DNA from: Ceratopteris richardii
Lineage: Eukaryota; Streptophyta; Polypodiopsida; Polypodiales; Pteridaceae
Reading direction: 5' to 3'
Length of the DNA: 64,000 bases
Assembly (NCBI GenBank): GCA_020310875.1
Contig: CM035441.1
Span: forward strand, 86,454,777-86,518,776
Below, piece after piece: positions 1 through 11,737 of this stretch. The position numbers were made by a program, and so were the translations under genes. The notes beneath the pieces were generated by a model. That model saw only the letters and a list, made by a program, of their open reading frames with translations, made no database searches and was not told where the DNA came from. Each line of letters opens with the position of its first letter. Position 1 is the first letter of the stretch.

Positions 1-1330
1 ACGGAATACCCTTAGTTGAGGGAGCCGCGCCTGCAAGAAGTAGGCCGTATCGACTAAATCCAAAATATGCAGAGGCGGTAAAGTTGGAAGTTACAAAACT
101 AGAAGAAGCAGGTATAATTTTTCCAGTAGAACATTCTAGGTGGCTTTCTTCTATGGTTATTGTACCCAAGAAAAATACTAGAAAAATAAGAGTCTGTGTT
201 GATTTTTGTGCCTTAAATAAAGTGACTGTTCAAGATGGATTTCCTCAGCCCTTTTCAGAGCAAGTACTTGAGGAAGTAGCCGGTCACACTTTGTATAGCT
301 TCTTGGATGGTTTTAGTGGCTACAATCAGATAGTGATCCATTTTGATGATAGGGACAAAATAGCCTTTTTTACTCCATGGGGCACTTATGTCTATACCCG
401 CATGGCTTTTGGTTTGAAGAATGCACCAGCTTCATTTAATAGAACAATGTATCTGATATTGGGCAAATGGTTGACAACCTTTCTACGCATTTTCATGGAT
501 GACTTTTCAGTGTTTTCAGGCACAGATAGAAGAGCAGTAGTTCAAGATTTCCATGATCATTTGGAAAATCTAAAGGAAATCTTTGAGCAATGTCTCAAAA
601 CAGGTTTGAAGTTAAATCCTGCTAAATGTCACTTTTTGGTCACTAAGGGCACTCTTCTCAGTCACATAGTATCTGCTGAAGGGATAACGGTGGATCCTGC
701 GAAGGTTACTACTATCCTTTCCATGCCTATTCCACAAAGCCCAAAGGAAGTGCAAAGTTTTTTGGGTCGTACAGGATACCATAGAAGGTTCATACGAATG
801 TACTCAGAAATAGCTAAGCCCTTGTCAAGGCTTACCAGTAAAAAGGTCCCTTTCTCATGGAGTGTTGAAGCTGAGAAAGCATTTTGTGAACTGAAAATGA
901 GGTTATGTACTGCTCCACTTTTAAGTGTTCCTAACTGGTCATTAGAGTTTCATGTGCATACAGATGCCAGCCTTCATGCTGTTGGTGCAATTCTAGCTCA
1001 ACCATCATCACACAAGGTTGATAGACCTATCTCCTATGCCAACAGACTACTCACCCAGGCAGAAAGGAACTATAGTACGACCCAAAAGGGAAGGCTTGGC
1101 TATTGTATTTGCTCTTCAGAAGTTTCGGCATTACCTTCTCGGTGTACATTTTATAGTCATATCCAACCATCAGCCCTTGAAGTACTTGATAAACAAGCCT
1201 AGAGTAGCTAGAAGGATTTGGAGATGGTTACTCCTCTTTCAAGAATTCAACTTTGATATTCATATTAAGCCAGGAAGAGAGCATTACATGGCAGATCAAG
1301 TGTCCAGGACTACAATGAGCGAGAAGGCAA
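1..1330 (+). pseudogene. Gypsy reverse transcriptase and RNase H remnant
   Basis: The predicted peptide carries the gypsy RT landmarks in order: a proline/arginine-rich entry (SRPYRLNPKYAEAV), VPKKN, the FSGYNQI block, FGLKNAPASF and the catalytic FMDDFSVF, then the thumb/connection (SFLGRTGYHRRFI). An RNase H follows, starting near HVHTDASLHAVGAILAQ and running to the usual end of the domain around ADQVSR. In a living element it would copy the RNA genome into DNA inside the virus-like particle. The FMDD catalytic box and absence of a chromodomain integrase fit the Athila/Tat branch. The coding region is no longer open throughout. Confidence 0.88.
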
Positions 1331-2404
1331 TAGGTATTAATGATGAACTGGTGGATAGCAATCTCTTCCTAGTAGCAATTCGGACTGATTGGTATGATGG
1401 AATTCTCCATGTTCTCACTACTGGAAAACTCCCAGAACACTTGACACCTATAGAAAAGAGAAGATTGCTCCTAAAAGCCAAAGCATATTCGCTTATAAAT
1501 GGAAACTTATATAAATATTGTCAGGATGATATCTTGAGAAAGTGTGTCTATCCAGAGGAGGTAAATCTTTTGCTAGAGGCAGCACACAGTGAAGGGCATC
1601 TAAAGGGGGAAGAATTGGCTCGCAGAATCATCCACAAAGGACTATGGTGGCCTCATATTTACAAGGATGCGATCAAGTTTGCTAAAGAATGCCACATCTA
1701 CCAGAGGTGTGCTCCTACGCCAACCAGATTGAATTTCCAACCATTAGTCATATCTATAGGATGGCTTCCATTTGAACGCTGGGGTCTTGATTTCATAGGA
1801 CCAATTAGTCCAACTGGCCAACCTGGAGGTAAGAAGTATATTTTGATGGCCACATGTTATGCAACTAAACGGATAGAGGCTAAAGCTACTGTGGACTACA
1901 CGGCGTTAACAGTAGCTAAGTTCCTGTATAAACGTATTTTCTCAAGATTTGGTTGCCCACTGGAAATCACTAGTGATAGGGGAACGCATTTTGTAAATCA
2001 GCTGTTCCAATTTATATTTGACAGGTACAAGGTCTTCCATAAAAAATCTTGTGCCTACTATCGAAGGGCAAATGGGCAAGCAGAGAGCTCCAATAAGATT
2101 TTGATCGGGTTGTTGCGCAAATTATCTTTTGATCATCAAAGATTTTGGCCACAAGCATTGATCGGTGCAATTTGGGCTTTCAGAACTACAAGAAGGGGAA
2201 CCACTGGTGAGAGTCCATTTCACTTAGTATATGGAAAAGAGGCATTGGCTCCATTTGAATTCATTATCAAAAAGGAAATGGGAACCAAAACCATTGGAAT
2301 TGAACCTCCCATTGAGAGATTGGTGGCATTAGAAGAATAAAGAGAAGAAGCAATGCAAAAACTTCAGGTAACACAAGAAGAGCGCAAGAGACTGCATGAC
2401 AGGT
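1331..2404 (+). pseudogene. Gypsy integrase remnant
   Basis: A single zinc-binding H2C2 module (AAHSEGHLKGEE, then ECHIYQRC) is followed by the DDE core: GLDFIGP, TSDRGTHFVN and ANGQAESSNK. The product would insert the cDNA into host chromosomes. Unlike the large minus-strand element at 26261-42715, only one H2C2 module is present, which makes it a useful comparison for the duplication described there. The C-terminal part is cut off where the C-rich repeat begins. Confidence 0.85.
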
Positions 2405-2412
2405 ATCTAAGT

Positions 2413-2538
2413 CCCCTCCTTTTTTCCCCACCACCCCCACGGCCCCACCATCACCTCGACCCCCCCAACCCCACCATCCCCTCCCTTTTCCCCACCACCC
2501 CCACGGCCCCCACCATCACCTCGACCCCCCGCACCATG
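2413..2538. repeat. C-rich tandem duplication, two units of about 65 bp
   Basis: Two near-identical units start at 2413 and 2478. Each runs from CCCCTCC and a T-tract through CCACCACCCCCACGG to CACCTCGACCCCC. The plus strand is overwhelmingly C, quite unlike the AT-rich surroundings. The repeat sits exactly between the gypsy integrase fragment and a copia RT fragment, so it probably marks a junction or repair scar. No gene is supported in it. Confidence 0.8.
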
Positions 2539-2708
2539 TTCTTGGTATGAAAAGATACATGCCTATCTGATTGCACATGGTTTTGAGAATAGTCCAACTG
2601 AGAGCACCTTATATGTTAAGCATGCTAATGATGTGCTTCTGATCATTGTGTTGATGACATGTTGCTCACTGGTCTTGATGAGTAGCATATCGTTGATTTT
2701 AAGGCTAG
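2531..2708 (+). pseudogene. Ty1/copia reverse transcriptase scrap
   Basis: The nucleotides closely follow the copia RT sequence at about 51622-51800 (shared words include CTTGGTATGAAAAGATACAT and GAGCACCTTATATGTTAA). The encoded block is the WYEKIHAYLIAHGFE / STLYVK / DDMLLTG part of RT. It belongs to the same copia family as Copia A and Copia D. It is a short broken remnant ending where the Gypsy A LTR begins with TGTTGG. Confidence 0.85.
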
Positions 2709-3842
2709 TGTTGGAAGAAGTATTTTTGATGGGAAAATAATTGTAAAATGCCAAAAAATTGTAAAAATATTTATGCAAATGATGTTAAAATAAGGAAGAG
2801 TCTTCCTCATGTAGATTAGAATCATATGTATTTTTTCTAGAATTTTTGGAAACTCCTAGATAGCATAGATACCCAATCTTGGGTGAAGTATATACCACGC
2901 TTACGATCTTTTTCAATGTAGTCGTCGCGAAGTAAATCGACAAATCCCAGGGTAACTTCTCGTTCACCTTCTAATTTGCCCACCACAGTTCCTGCATGGA
3001 TATGATCTCCACCAGACATACGTAAGGCTTTGGCTAAAACACGGAAATGCATACCATGATTTCTTTGTCTATTAATAACAGCATGCATGGCTCGGTGAAT
3101 ATGAAGAAGTAGCCCTTTGTTTCTAGAATAGATAGCTAAACTAGTATTTGCGGTAAAACCACCAGTCAGATAGTCATGCATGATGATTTAGATTAGAAGG
3201 GAAAAGGACCAAAATTCAAGTGTGAAAAGGGGCACTTGAAAATGTATAAAAGACAATTTCCTCTATTTTTGAGAGGGTTGGTTATTTGTAATTGATGCTA
3301 TCCAAGCAAAAAGAGAAGTTTCTTGCAGAAAATCGTGATTCTTCCTTTTGTGTGAATTTCTTTGATTTGTTGACTCTATTCTATGTGTGTCCATGGAAAT
3401 TTGCAAGCTTCTATTGTGTATTTCTGATGAATATGTATGAAAAGAGTTGATTACTGATGTGTTGAGTGAGAAATTGATGAAGAATGGTGCTGGAAATGAG
3501 AATCGTCAGATTTTACAGAATCGGGATTGTCTCGTCTGAAGGTTAGAGGTATCATTTTTGAGTTTTGACTTTACTATTGTGTTCTACTGAGAAAATAACA
3601 CACTTTAGACACCAAGATTATTGAAAATGATAGAGTATTGCTTAAGATAATCCAAACCCTAGAAATTCCTCTTCATTTTCATTATTTCTCAGAAATCCAG
3701 CCAGTTTTCTCTTATTTCTTGGATTCTATCATCTAGAAGGGGCTGTGGTCTCATATATACTTCTAGGATTGACAAATATAAGATGTATTGTTGATTCTTT
3801 ATGCTAAATGATTGGAGAGGACAACTCAAAAGGGTAACAACA
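2709..3842 (+). repeat. Gypsy A 5' LTR carrying a plastid DNA insert
   Basis: It starts TGTTGGAAG and ends GTAACAACA, so the ends form the short inverted TGTTG/CAACA pair. A TATAAAAG promoter box is at 3245-3252. About 740 bp is shared with 25251-25991, but the copy here contains about 319 extra bases (2868-3186) of rbcL. The right boundary is supported by the primer site a few bases downstream. Confidence 0.85.
2868..3186 (-). pseudogene. rbcL: Plastid rbcL fragment inserted in a nuclear LTR
   Basis: On the minus strand this encodes about residues 266-370 of the Rubisco large subunit, the CO2-fixing enzyme of chloroplasts. Visible landmarks are [28 protein letters not shown] (His292/His294/Arg295), [11 protein letters not shown] (His327) and VVGKLEGE (loop-6 Lys334), ending FTQDWVS. 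The 105 codons contain no stop but carry substitutions at normally invariant sites (for example DNG read as NKG, and DRQ read as NRQ), as expected after transfer to the nucleus. Flanking LTR sequence on both sides matches the copy at 25251-25991, which lacks the insert, so both edges are sharp. It cannot make a functional protein: it is about a fifth of the gene and lies antisense in the LTR. Confidence 0.93.
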
Positions 3843-3851
3843 AACATTTTT

Positions 3852-3869
3852 TGGCGCGGTTGCCGGGGA
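3852..3869 (+). other. Gypsy A primer-binding site
   Basis: TGGCGCGGTTGCCGGGGA differs by one or two bases from the site typical of Athila/Tat elements (TGGCGCCGTTGCCGGGGA, usually assigned to tRNA-Asp). It lies nine bases after the LTR end, where minus-strand priming would occur. Confidence 0.85.
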
Positions 3870-6007
3870 GTATAGCAAAAGCTTCATTGAAGTTGGACCT
3901 TGCTGGATCTTCTATTGTTGATGGTATTGAACACATTGAAAAGGTAATACTCTTTAATCAAGAAATGGAAACATGAAATGGTAGATTTTTTTTTGTTGTT
4001 TGTCTTTTGGGAAAAGAAAGCAATAGATAATCTTTTGAGAATAAGAAATGTTGAAATTCTTGCAAACTAATAGTTGCTCATATCATTTTTTGGAAGTAAA
4101 GTGCAGGTGTGTTAAAAAAAAAACTGAATCAAGAAAGCTGAAGATAAGGTAAGATGTGTCTATCTTTGCATTTGTAGAGTGCTTTTTGACCAAGTACTAA
4201 GCAATATTGTTGATCTTGGGAAGATGACATGATTGCATTGAGGAAAGTCAAGTAAAGCAGCTAGTTGCAAGTAGATAGGATCCATTTGTTAACCGAGTCA
4301 AAGCAATAATCTTGAGAAAAAGTTTATTTGCATTTTGAAAAGGAAAATGTTTGAGTCTATCTTTGCAAAAATTGATATTTGCACTTCTTAGCACATTTTT
4401 CTTTGGGAAGTTTTGCTCATGATTTGTTTTGATAGCAAAGCATAAAGGAGTATAACCAATTAGGGAACATAGGATCAATAGATCACTAAAGAAGAAACCC
4501 TAAGTGAAGTGTTTACCTTAATTTAGGACAAAATACTAAAAAAATTCATAAAATTCATTAAAACATTCAAACAAATTTCTTTTCTCCTTAGGAAGTTGGA
4601 CTGAAGTGTTGTTGTTAAGAGTAAGGGAGACCAAGTGGAAAGAAAGCAAAAAAATTTGCTCAAAACTGGAAAATCAGAAAAATATGATTCTCTTCACAGG
4701 ATCGCAATTGTCTGGTTAATTTTTTGTTCATAATGTAAAATTGCAGGTGACGAGTGACTTGGAGTGGTGAAGAATCTGGAAGAGGAGTAAGAAGAATGAA
4801 GAATCCAAATTGCAAAAGAACAAGAAGTTCAAAAAAATATGATTCTCTACACAGGATCGCGATTCTCTGTAAGAGGAAATTTTTTTTGAAATATTAAGCA
4901 TATTTGGGTTTTTGAGAAAGGTAATTGGAAGAGAATTCATTAAGCTGAGTAAGCAGAGGAAGTCAAATTCAAAAAATTAGTGAGGTTTTAGCATCAAGTG
5001 GTTAAAGTGGAAAAGAAGTACAGAATCACGATTTTCACCAATTGGATAAAGGGAGAAAATTGTGATAAAAAGTTAGAAATGGGGACTTTACATCATAAAT
5101 TGTGAAAGATAAAAACTTGAACAAGTGAAAAGTTAAGATCTTGAAAATATTGAACAAAATTGCGATTGTGTGAAATCTATAAAACCCTGAAATCTCAGAA
5201 AGAAACTCATTTGAGTGAGAGAGAGAGAGAGAGAATGGACAAAATCGCGATTGTCTACAAACACAAGCTTTTGGACAATTTTTGATCAACCAAGCAAGGT
5301 AAGGACTTTCCAACAAATTTTTGCATCTAATCAAGTTTTTATATCAAGTATGGAACATAAAAAACTCAGAAATTAGTAAAAACATGGAATCGTGATGTTT
5401 TGATTTTTTGAGTTTTCAGTGAAAAGATAATCATTTTTTGATAAACTCTTTTATTGCATGTTAAAAGTTTAAAAAAGTGACTCTATTGTAGCAAGAAAAA
5501 TTCATAAAACAAGAACTTCAAAAAATTTCAGAAACCTGCACAGAATCGCGATTCTGTAGTCAAATACAAAATTGCGATTCTCTGAATTAAAGCACAAAAT
5601 CGTGGTTCCCCAGAGCACGATTTTCATAAGAGAATCATGTTTTTTAACGATCGTGAGCAATCACGATTGTCTGGGAACAGAATTTTCTCTCCACAGAATC
5701 GTGAAAAACACGATTCTCTCCACAGAATCGTGAAAAACACAATTCTCACCACAGAATCGTGAAAAACACGATTCCCTCCACAGAATCGTGAAAAACATGA
5801 TTCTCTCCACAGAATCGTGAAAAACATGATTCTCACCATAAAATCATGAAAAACACGATTCTCACCACAGAATCGTGAAAAACACGATTCTCTCCACAGA
5901 ATCGTGAAAAACACAATTCTCACCACAGAATCGTGAAAAACACGATTCTCTCCACAGAATCGTGAAAAACACGATTCTCTCCACAGAAGTGTGAAATTAA
6001 TTGAATG
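3870..6007 (+). other. Gypsy A leader with dispersed ATCGCGAT-type palindromes
   Basis: There is no coding region here. The 2.1 kb is A-rich and contains repeated short words built on AATCGCGATT, often extended as ACAGAATCGCGATTCTCTG. Perfect ATCGCGAT occurs at 4855, 5244 and 5545. One- or two-base variants occur near 4697, 5017, 5390, 5571 and 5596, and also in the LTR near 3347, 3505 and 3526. The leader ends in the 29-bp hairpin array and then gag. Confidence 0.75.
5692..5981 (+). repeat. Tandem array of ten 29-bp hairpin-forming units
   Basis: Ten head-to-tail 29-bp units fill exactly 290 bp. Each contains the stem GAATCGTG, a five-A loop and CACGATTC, and units are joined by TCTCCACA or TCACCACA. 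Most variants keep the stem paired or nearly so (for example GATTC read as AATTC or TGATTC). Long minus-strand reading frames across the array are repeat artefacts. The array ends about 25 bp before the gag start. Confidence 0.92.
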
Positions 6008-8510
6008 ATCCTTAGGTCTTGTAATAAAGTAAACACACATTCTAAACAAGAGCTAGGAAGGAAAGAGGTAGAATCAGTAATAGGAGAATTGCAAGAAAAA
6101 GATTTAGGGCAAGAAATTAATATGGAAAATTTAAATGAAACCAATGAATCCTCTAAAGTTGGTGATTATAGAAACATTCTCAAATACATGTATACAAATA
6201 GGTTTGGAACTTATGTATATCAGGATGGAATGCACAAGTTTCTCATTAGATTGAGAAACTTAGAGGTTCCCCTGAATATAACACCAGTAGCACAATTTAA
6301 GGATGGTAGATATGAGGATAGCCAGGGATGTGTATACATCTTCTCACAAGACCCAGAAAATTCTAATGACTTAGGGCAATGTGCAGACAAGAGACCTTGG
6401 GAATAGAACCTAGGGCAATTAGACTTGCCAAGACCACATGAAATTCACAATAATGGTGAACAACAACAAGGTAGGAGAACACATACTTCTCCAAATCCTT
6501 TTGAAAAAGAAGTAGAAGGATTTAGTGATTTTCCATTGAGAAGAAGACCTAATTGGAAAAATCAGGGCAGAATGCTTAGACCCTATCAAGTAGCCAAATG
6601 CATGAAAAATCAATATGAAGGATATTCTGATCCTCATGCCCATGCTGCAGAATCTAGACAATTAATTAGAGCAGAAGAAGTAGAGGATTACAAAGTCCAA
6701 TTTGAGGCATTTGGTCTAACCCTAACAGGACCTGCATTATCCTGGTTCATTCCCTGAGAAAGGAAATGTATCTAGATATTGAATCTTTCCTAGAAGCCTT
6801 CATTGGGGAATTCTCAAAAACTGGAATTAAACATAGTACAGCTACATTGATACATAGCTTTAAACAGCAAAAAGATGAAAATGTCAGAGAGGCAACTAGG
6901 AGATTCAAGCAGTACATTGACAGATGTCCCAGAGAAGAAGTACCTTCCATGGCAAGACAAGTATCCCTATTCATAGAAGGATTAAGAAGTGCCCAATTAA
7001 GAACCCTAGTGTATTATAGGAGATGCCCTGACCTAGGAGCATGTGTGAAAGAGGCAACATATTTGAAAGACAACAGAGGACAAAACTTGTTAGCATTTGA
7101 TCAACCTAGAATAAATGAAGATAAAATTCCACCAGCAGAAGAATTGGCACAAGCCATTGTTAAAGCCCTAGAAGTTAGCACCAAAACCAATTTGATAAAC
7201 ACCAAGATAACAACAAATAAAAAATGCTATAATTGTGGAGAAAATCATTTGGTACAACAATGTCCATATCAAAAACCACAACATTTGCAAGATAGGAAAA
7301 CACTCAAATACTGTACACTAGAAAGAAAATGGACAAATCATACCAGAGAAGAATGCTTCTACAATAAACAACCCATTAAGGAGAGAGATTATGCAAACCA
7401 AAGAGAATCTGGATTTATTGAACAACCAAGACCTGTACTTAGGCAACAACCTCCATTACCAACAATGTGGTACCAGTTAAATACACACCGATAGAGGAGG
7501 GAAACTCAAGAATAAGATCACCATACAAAGAAGAATATCACTAGAATGAAGGATATCAGGAAGAGTGGGAAGGTTATGAGATGAGAGAACCAGAACTGCA
7601 AGCCCTAGATTTGGGAAATGGGAGAATTGAGATGGATAGAGCCACATTCATGTATATAACCAATAATTATATGTCCAACCAAAAACCTCAGTTGAAAGGG
7701 AGCCAAAAGATAACTTGTTATAGATGTGGGGGAGAACATTTCATTAGAGACTGTCCACAACCTCCTATGTTAAGAATAGAAGGAGCCTATTGCAAGGATT
7801 GTGGAATTGAACATTTAATAAAGGATTGTCCAAGAAATCCTCAAAAACAACAAAACACATCTAATAACATACCATTGAAAACAGTCAACATCATGGAGCA
7901 AGAAGAATTGAGTGACCTTGACCAAGTAAATGTAAATGCTATAACAAGGGCACAAGCTAAACAACAAGAAGCAACTAAAGAACAAAATAAGAGTTTAGTT
8001 TCAAAGGTGAAGAAAAATAGACAAAAGGGCAAATGGGAAAGGAAAATGAGAATGGGTAAAAGTTTGGAAGAAGAGAGTATGGAACAATCAAACCATACTC
8101 CTCCTCAAAAGACACAAACCCAGTCAGAGATAGGAAATTCACAGAGTCTAGACACCTTGATAAAAGCATACAAGGGAAGAATTCAAGAGGGACCAAATCC
8201 TACAGACCATGTAATGGATTATCCTATGCCAGAAATAGAACATGAAAGGATGCAAAAATGCAAACAAATCATACAAAAAGCACAACTCAAACTAGGGGAA
8301 TTAGACAATTCGCAAACAACAGTTGGGGAATCAAAGGCAACAAGAACAAAGGAAATTATGGATCAAGAAGATAATTCACAAATTACATTCTAGGTAAATA
8401 TAGACAAACAATGTACAATCTTATACCACACCACAATGGAGGAATTGGTAAAACAGAATCCTCACTTACAATACAAAATGAAAAAATGGGAAGCAATATA
8501 AACCATAGCA
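6005..8510 (+). pseudogene. Gypsy A gag remnant with zinc knuckles
   Basis: The gag would form the virus-like particle and bind element RNA. It begins MILRSC, equivalent to the MNLRSG start of the large element's gag. It contains the capsid-like block (LRPYQVAKCMKNQYEG, ALSWF, SFKQQKDENVREATRRFKQ), a CCHC knuckle CYNCGENHLVQQC near 7230, the C..H..C block KYCTLERKWTNHTREEC, and two further knuckles (CYRCGGEHFIRDC and CKDCGIEHLIKDC) near 7720-7830. A basic stretch rich in K and Q follows. The last recognisable part (TMEELVKQNPHLQYKMKK) matches the region before the protease in the other element. It is broken, with a handful of breaks. Confidence 0.88.
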
Positions 8511-8520
8511 CAAAGAGGAA

Positions 8521-8735
8521 TATGCAGAATATCATCATCTTTGACACCTTCTGCATCAGCTTCAGTACCTGCAGTTGTAACAGTTGCAGGTGTGATAGGA
8601 TGTTTTTCGACACCCTGCACAATTTTGCAACCAACACATGTCGCATCATATAAGCCCATAACGGGTAGTTGGTACCAACCAACTTATCCTCAACAGCCAA
8701 CATACAGAATACATCACTGCTTTTAGTCATGGCCG
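8521..8735 (-). pseudogene. Copia gag N-terminal scrap
   Basis: Read on the minus strand, this shows the typical start of a copia gag: VEDKLVGTNYPLWAYMMRHV, then VQGVEKHPITPA. It is inverted relative to Gypsy A and joined to it without an LTR. The rest of the element is not adjacent. It is a short broken fossil. Confidence 0.75.
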
Positions 8736-9131
8736 GTGACTAAAATACCTTGATGCAGAAAATTGACTGTATCTCAAAAAGTTGAACAGAACTGCCCAGA
8801 CAAATTCCACTAGACCTATAGCAGGCTTCGAGACACTTATACTGGCGAACAAAAACTGGTATATAGATTTGGCACAAAAAGACAAAATAGCTTACACAAG
8901 CACTGCGATAGTGTGTTCGGAGGTCGAAACGAGCTCAGATCACGATTTCGGCATCACAAAGTGATGTTGTTTGATCTTGAAAACACGCTAAGTATGCTCA
9001 CCAAAATTATGCATATGCATACATACATGCATACACACAAACTCACATATACACCTACATACACATATACACACATACATATGTACATGTACATATATTG
9101 ATTTCTAACCCATTTTGTTTTATATGTACAG
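8736..9131. other. Unassigned spacer with ATAC-rich microsatellite end
   Basis: No gene or repeat family is recognised in 8736-9000. From about 9005 to 9100 it becomes a CATACA/CACATA simple repeat. The last 30 bases (TTTTGTTTTATATGTACAG) look like a pyrimidine-rich tract and splice acceptor for the gene fragment that follows. Confidence 0.5.
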
Positions 9132-9813
9132 GTATTATGGATCCTAGTAGAGAGAAAAAGGCGAAACACATTCTCATAAAAAGTCTTATGAGAGCAAGAG
9201 TTCCGCCTGATACTTTAGGGATCATCATGCATGAGTACTCAGAGATGCCTGATGATGAGCTGGATTTTAGGATCCAGATGTTTACCCAACGATCCGAGGA
9301 GGGCTCTTCTGCAGCTCCACATGTAGGAAAACAACTATCTGCTCATAGATATGTTTTTTTTTTACAATTTTGTTTTAGTTATATTATAACACATATTGTT
9401 ATTTATTTTTATCTATCTATTTTCAAGACACCTATACCACCTCCAGATCATGATAGCAGAGCACAGGTGCCTATGAGGATAGGCACCTTAGGGCTAGAGT
9501 GCAATATAGAGCCAGAGGGGAATATAGTGTATATAGGGAATGGATTGGAGTTCAAGAGAAGAATGCGAGCATTATGCGAATCTTACCTACACCTCCACTT
9601 GCAGTGGAAGTAAGTATAAATTTTACATATAAATTGAAATAAATATCTTATGTTTCATTTACATGATTTTTTCTATTTTTGTAATGAACATGATGAGAGG
9701 GATAAAAAATACCTACTTAGTTCACTTGAGATAGAGTTTGGGATAGGATGGTCGCATAAGTGGTGTCTAAAAGAGATGCGAACACTTATGGCTCATCGTC
9801 GTGATAATGCATG
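9132..9813 (+). CDS. Three-exon gene fragment of unknown function
   Basis: I do not recognise the protein. Three exons fit together with consistent phase and GT..AG borders: exon 9132-9322 (ATG at 9137), intron 9323-9427, exon 9428-9609, intron 9610-9699, exon 9700-9813, then a GT donor at 9814. The first exon is preceded by an AG acceptor, so there may be more upstream, and the final donor points to more exons to the right across the microsatellite. The spliced peptide is about 160 residues: a charged, helical N-terminus (MDPSREKKAKHILIKSLMRA), a proline-rich linker, and a C-terminal part with FKRRMRALCESY and IGWSHKWCLKEMRTLMAH. Tryptophans and basic residues there loosely recall plant CACTA accessory proteins, but that is a guess. 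It could be a host gene fragment or part of a DNA transposon. Confidence 0.5.
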
Positions 9814-9837
9814 GTACGCATTGCTTTTATGTATATA

Positions 9838-11310
<1,473 letters not shown>

Positions 11311-11646
11311 TGACAAAAATTTGCTCCTTGAAGATAAAGCTATATATAAAATAATTAGGCATACCCCCGAGCTTCATGTTCTAACTTAAAAGAACATGAT
11401 TTCATCCCTCTAGTAGGATTCATAGATATTCTAGTTGATTAAAGAAGAATCTATTATCTGATATCCATTCAAATGATTCACGTTATTGATTGATAACGAG
11501 AATAGAATTTATCATCTAATCAGCTCATATGTTTTCATTATTGCCATCATTTTGGTAAGACATCAATATCGTCTCATGTTCATTATCCTTATTGATTTCA
11601 TTTATTTCTTCTATTGTTAAATCTGTGTTCTCATGAATCACATCAT
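11311..11646. other. Probable 3' flank of the CACTA-type gene
   Basis: This lies just after the stop of the minus-strand CACTA-type gene. Another minus-strand frame continues for about 45 acidic codons (INPSIDDVIHENTDLTIEE...), so the old coding region may have extended here. Otherwise nothing is recognised, and no CACTA terminal repeat was found. Confidence 0.4.
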
Positions 11647-11737
11647 CTATTGATGGATTAATATGATTTCTGGTAATTCCTCTTCATCATCAGTAGAATC
11701 AACATGTAGAGTATTATCCTCTTCATCAACAAGATTA

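Larger units (their letters stand above)
1..2404 (+). mobile_element. Ty3/gypsy pol fragment (OTA / Athila-Tat-like), cut by window edge
   Basis: This is the 3' part of a gypsy polyprotein: reverse transcriptase, RNase H and integrase, in the gypsy order. The left part lies outside the window, and the right end stops abruptly just before a C-rich duplication. No LTR, primer site or polypurine tract is seen for it here. RT and integrase motifs resemble those of the large minus-strand gypsy element at 26261-42715, so both probably belong to the non-chromodomain OTA branch. It is a broken fossil with a couple of breaks in the visible part. Age cannot be estimated without LTRs. Confidence 0.9.
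2709..8510 (+). mobile_element. Gypsy A: 5' half of a long Ty3/gypsy (OTA) element
   Basis: The order is LTR (2709-3842), primer-binding site (3852-3869), a 2.1-kb leader, and gag to about 8510. There the sequence changes to a minus-strand copia gag scrap. Protease, RT, integrase and the 3' LTR are not present next to it. The gag is homologous to that of the gypsy element at 26261-42715 (MxLRSG start, CCHC knuckles, the motif AITRAxA, and the AYKxRI..GP block). A second truncated LTR of this family lies at 25251-25991. The element is broken, with several breaks in gag. It was inserted into copia RT sequence at its left end. Confidence 0.88.

Noticed and set aside
2868-3186. Functional nuclear rbcL
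   Set aside because: Only about 105 of about 475 codons are present, antisense inside an LTR, with altered conserved residues.
5692-5981. CRISPR array
   Set aside because: Units are contiguous with no unique spacers, and the context is a plant retrotransposon leader.
5624-6049. 141-codon minus-strand frame with repeated FTILWRESCFSRFCGEN-like units
   Set aside because: It is the reverse reading of the 29-bp hairpin array; the unit length, not selection, keeps it open.
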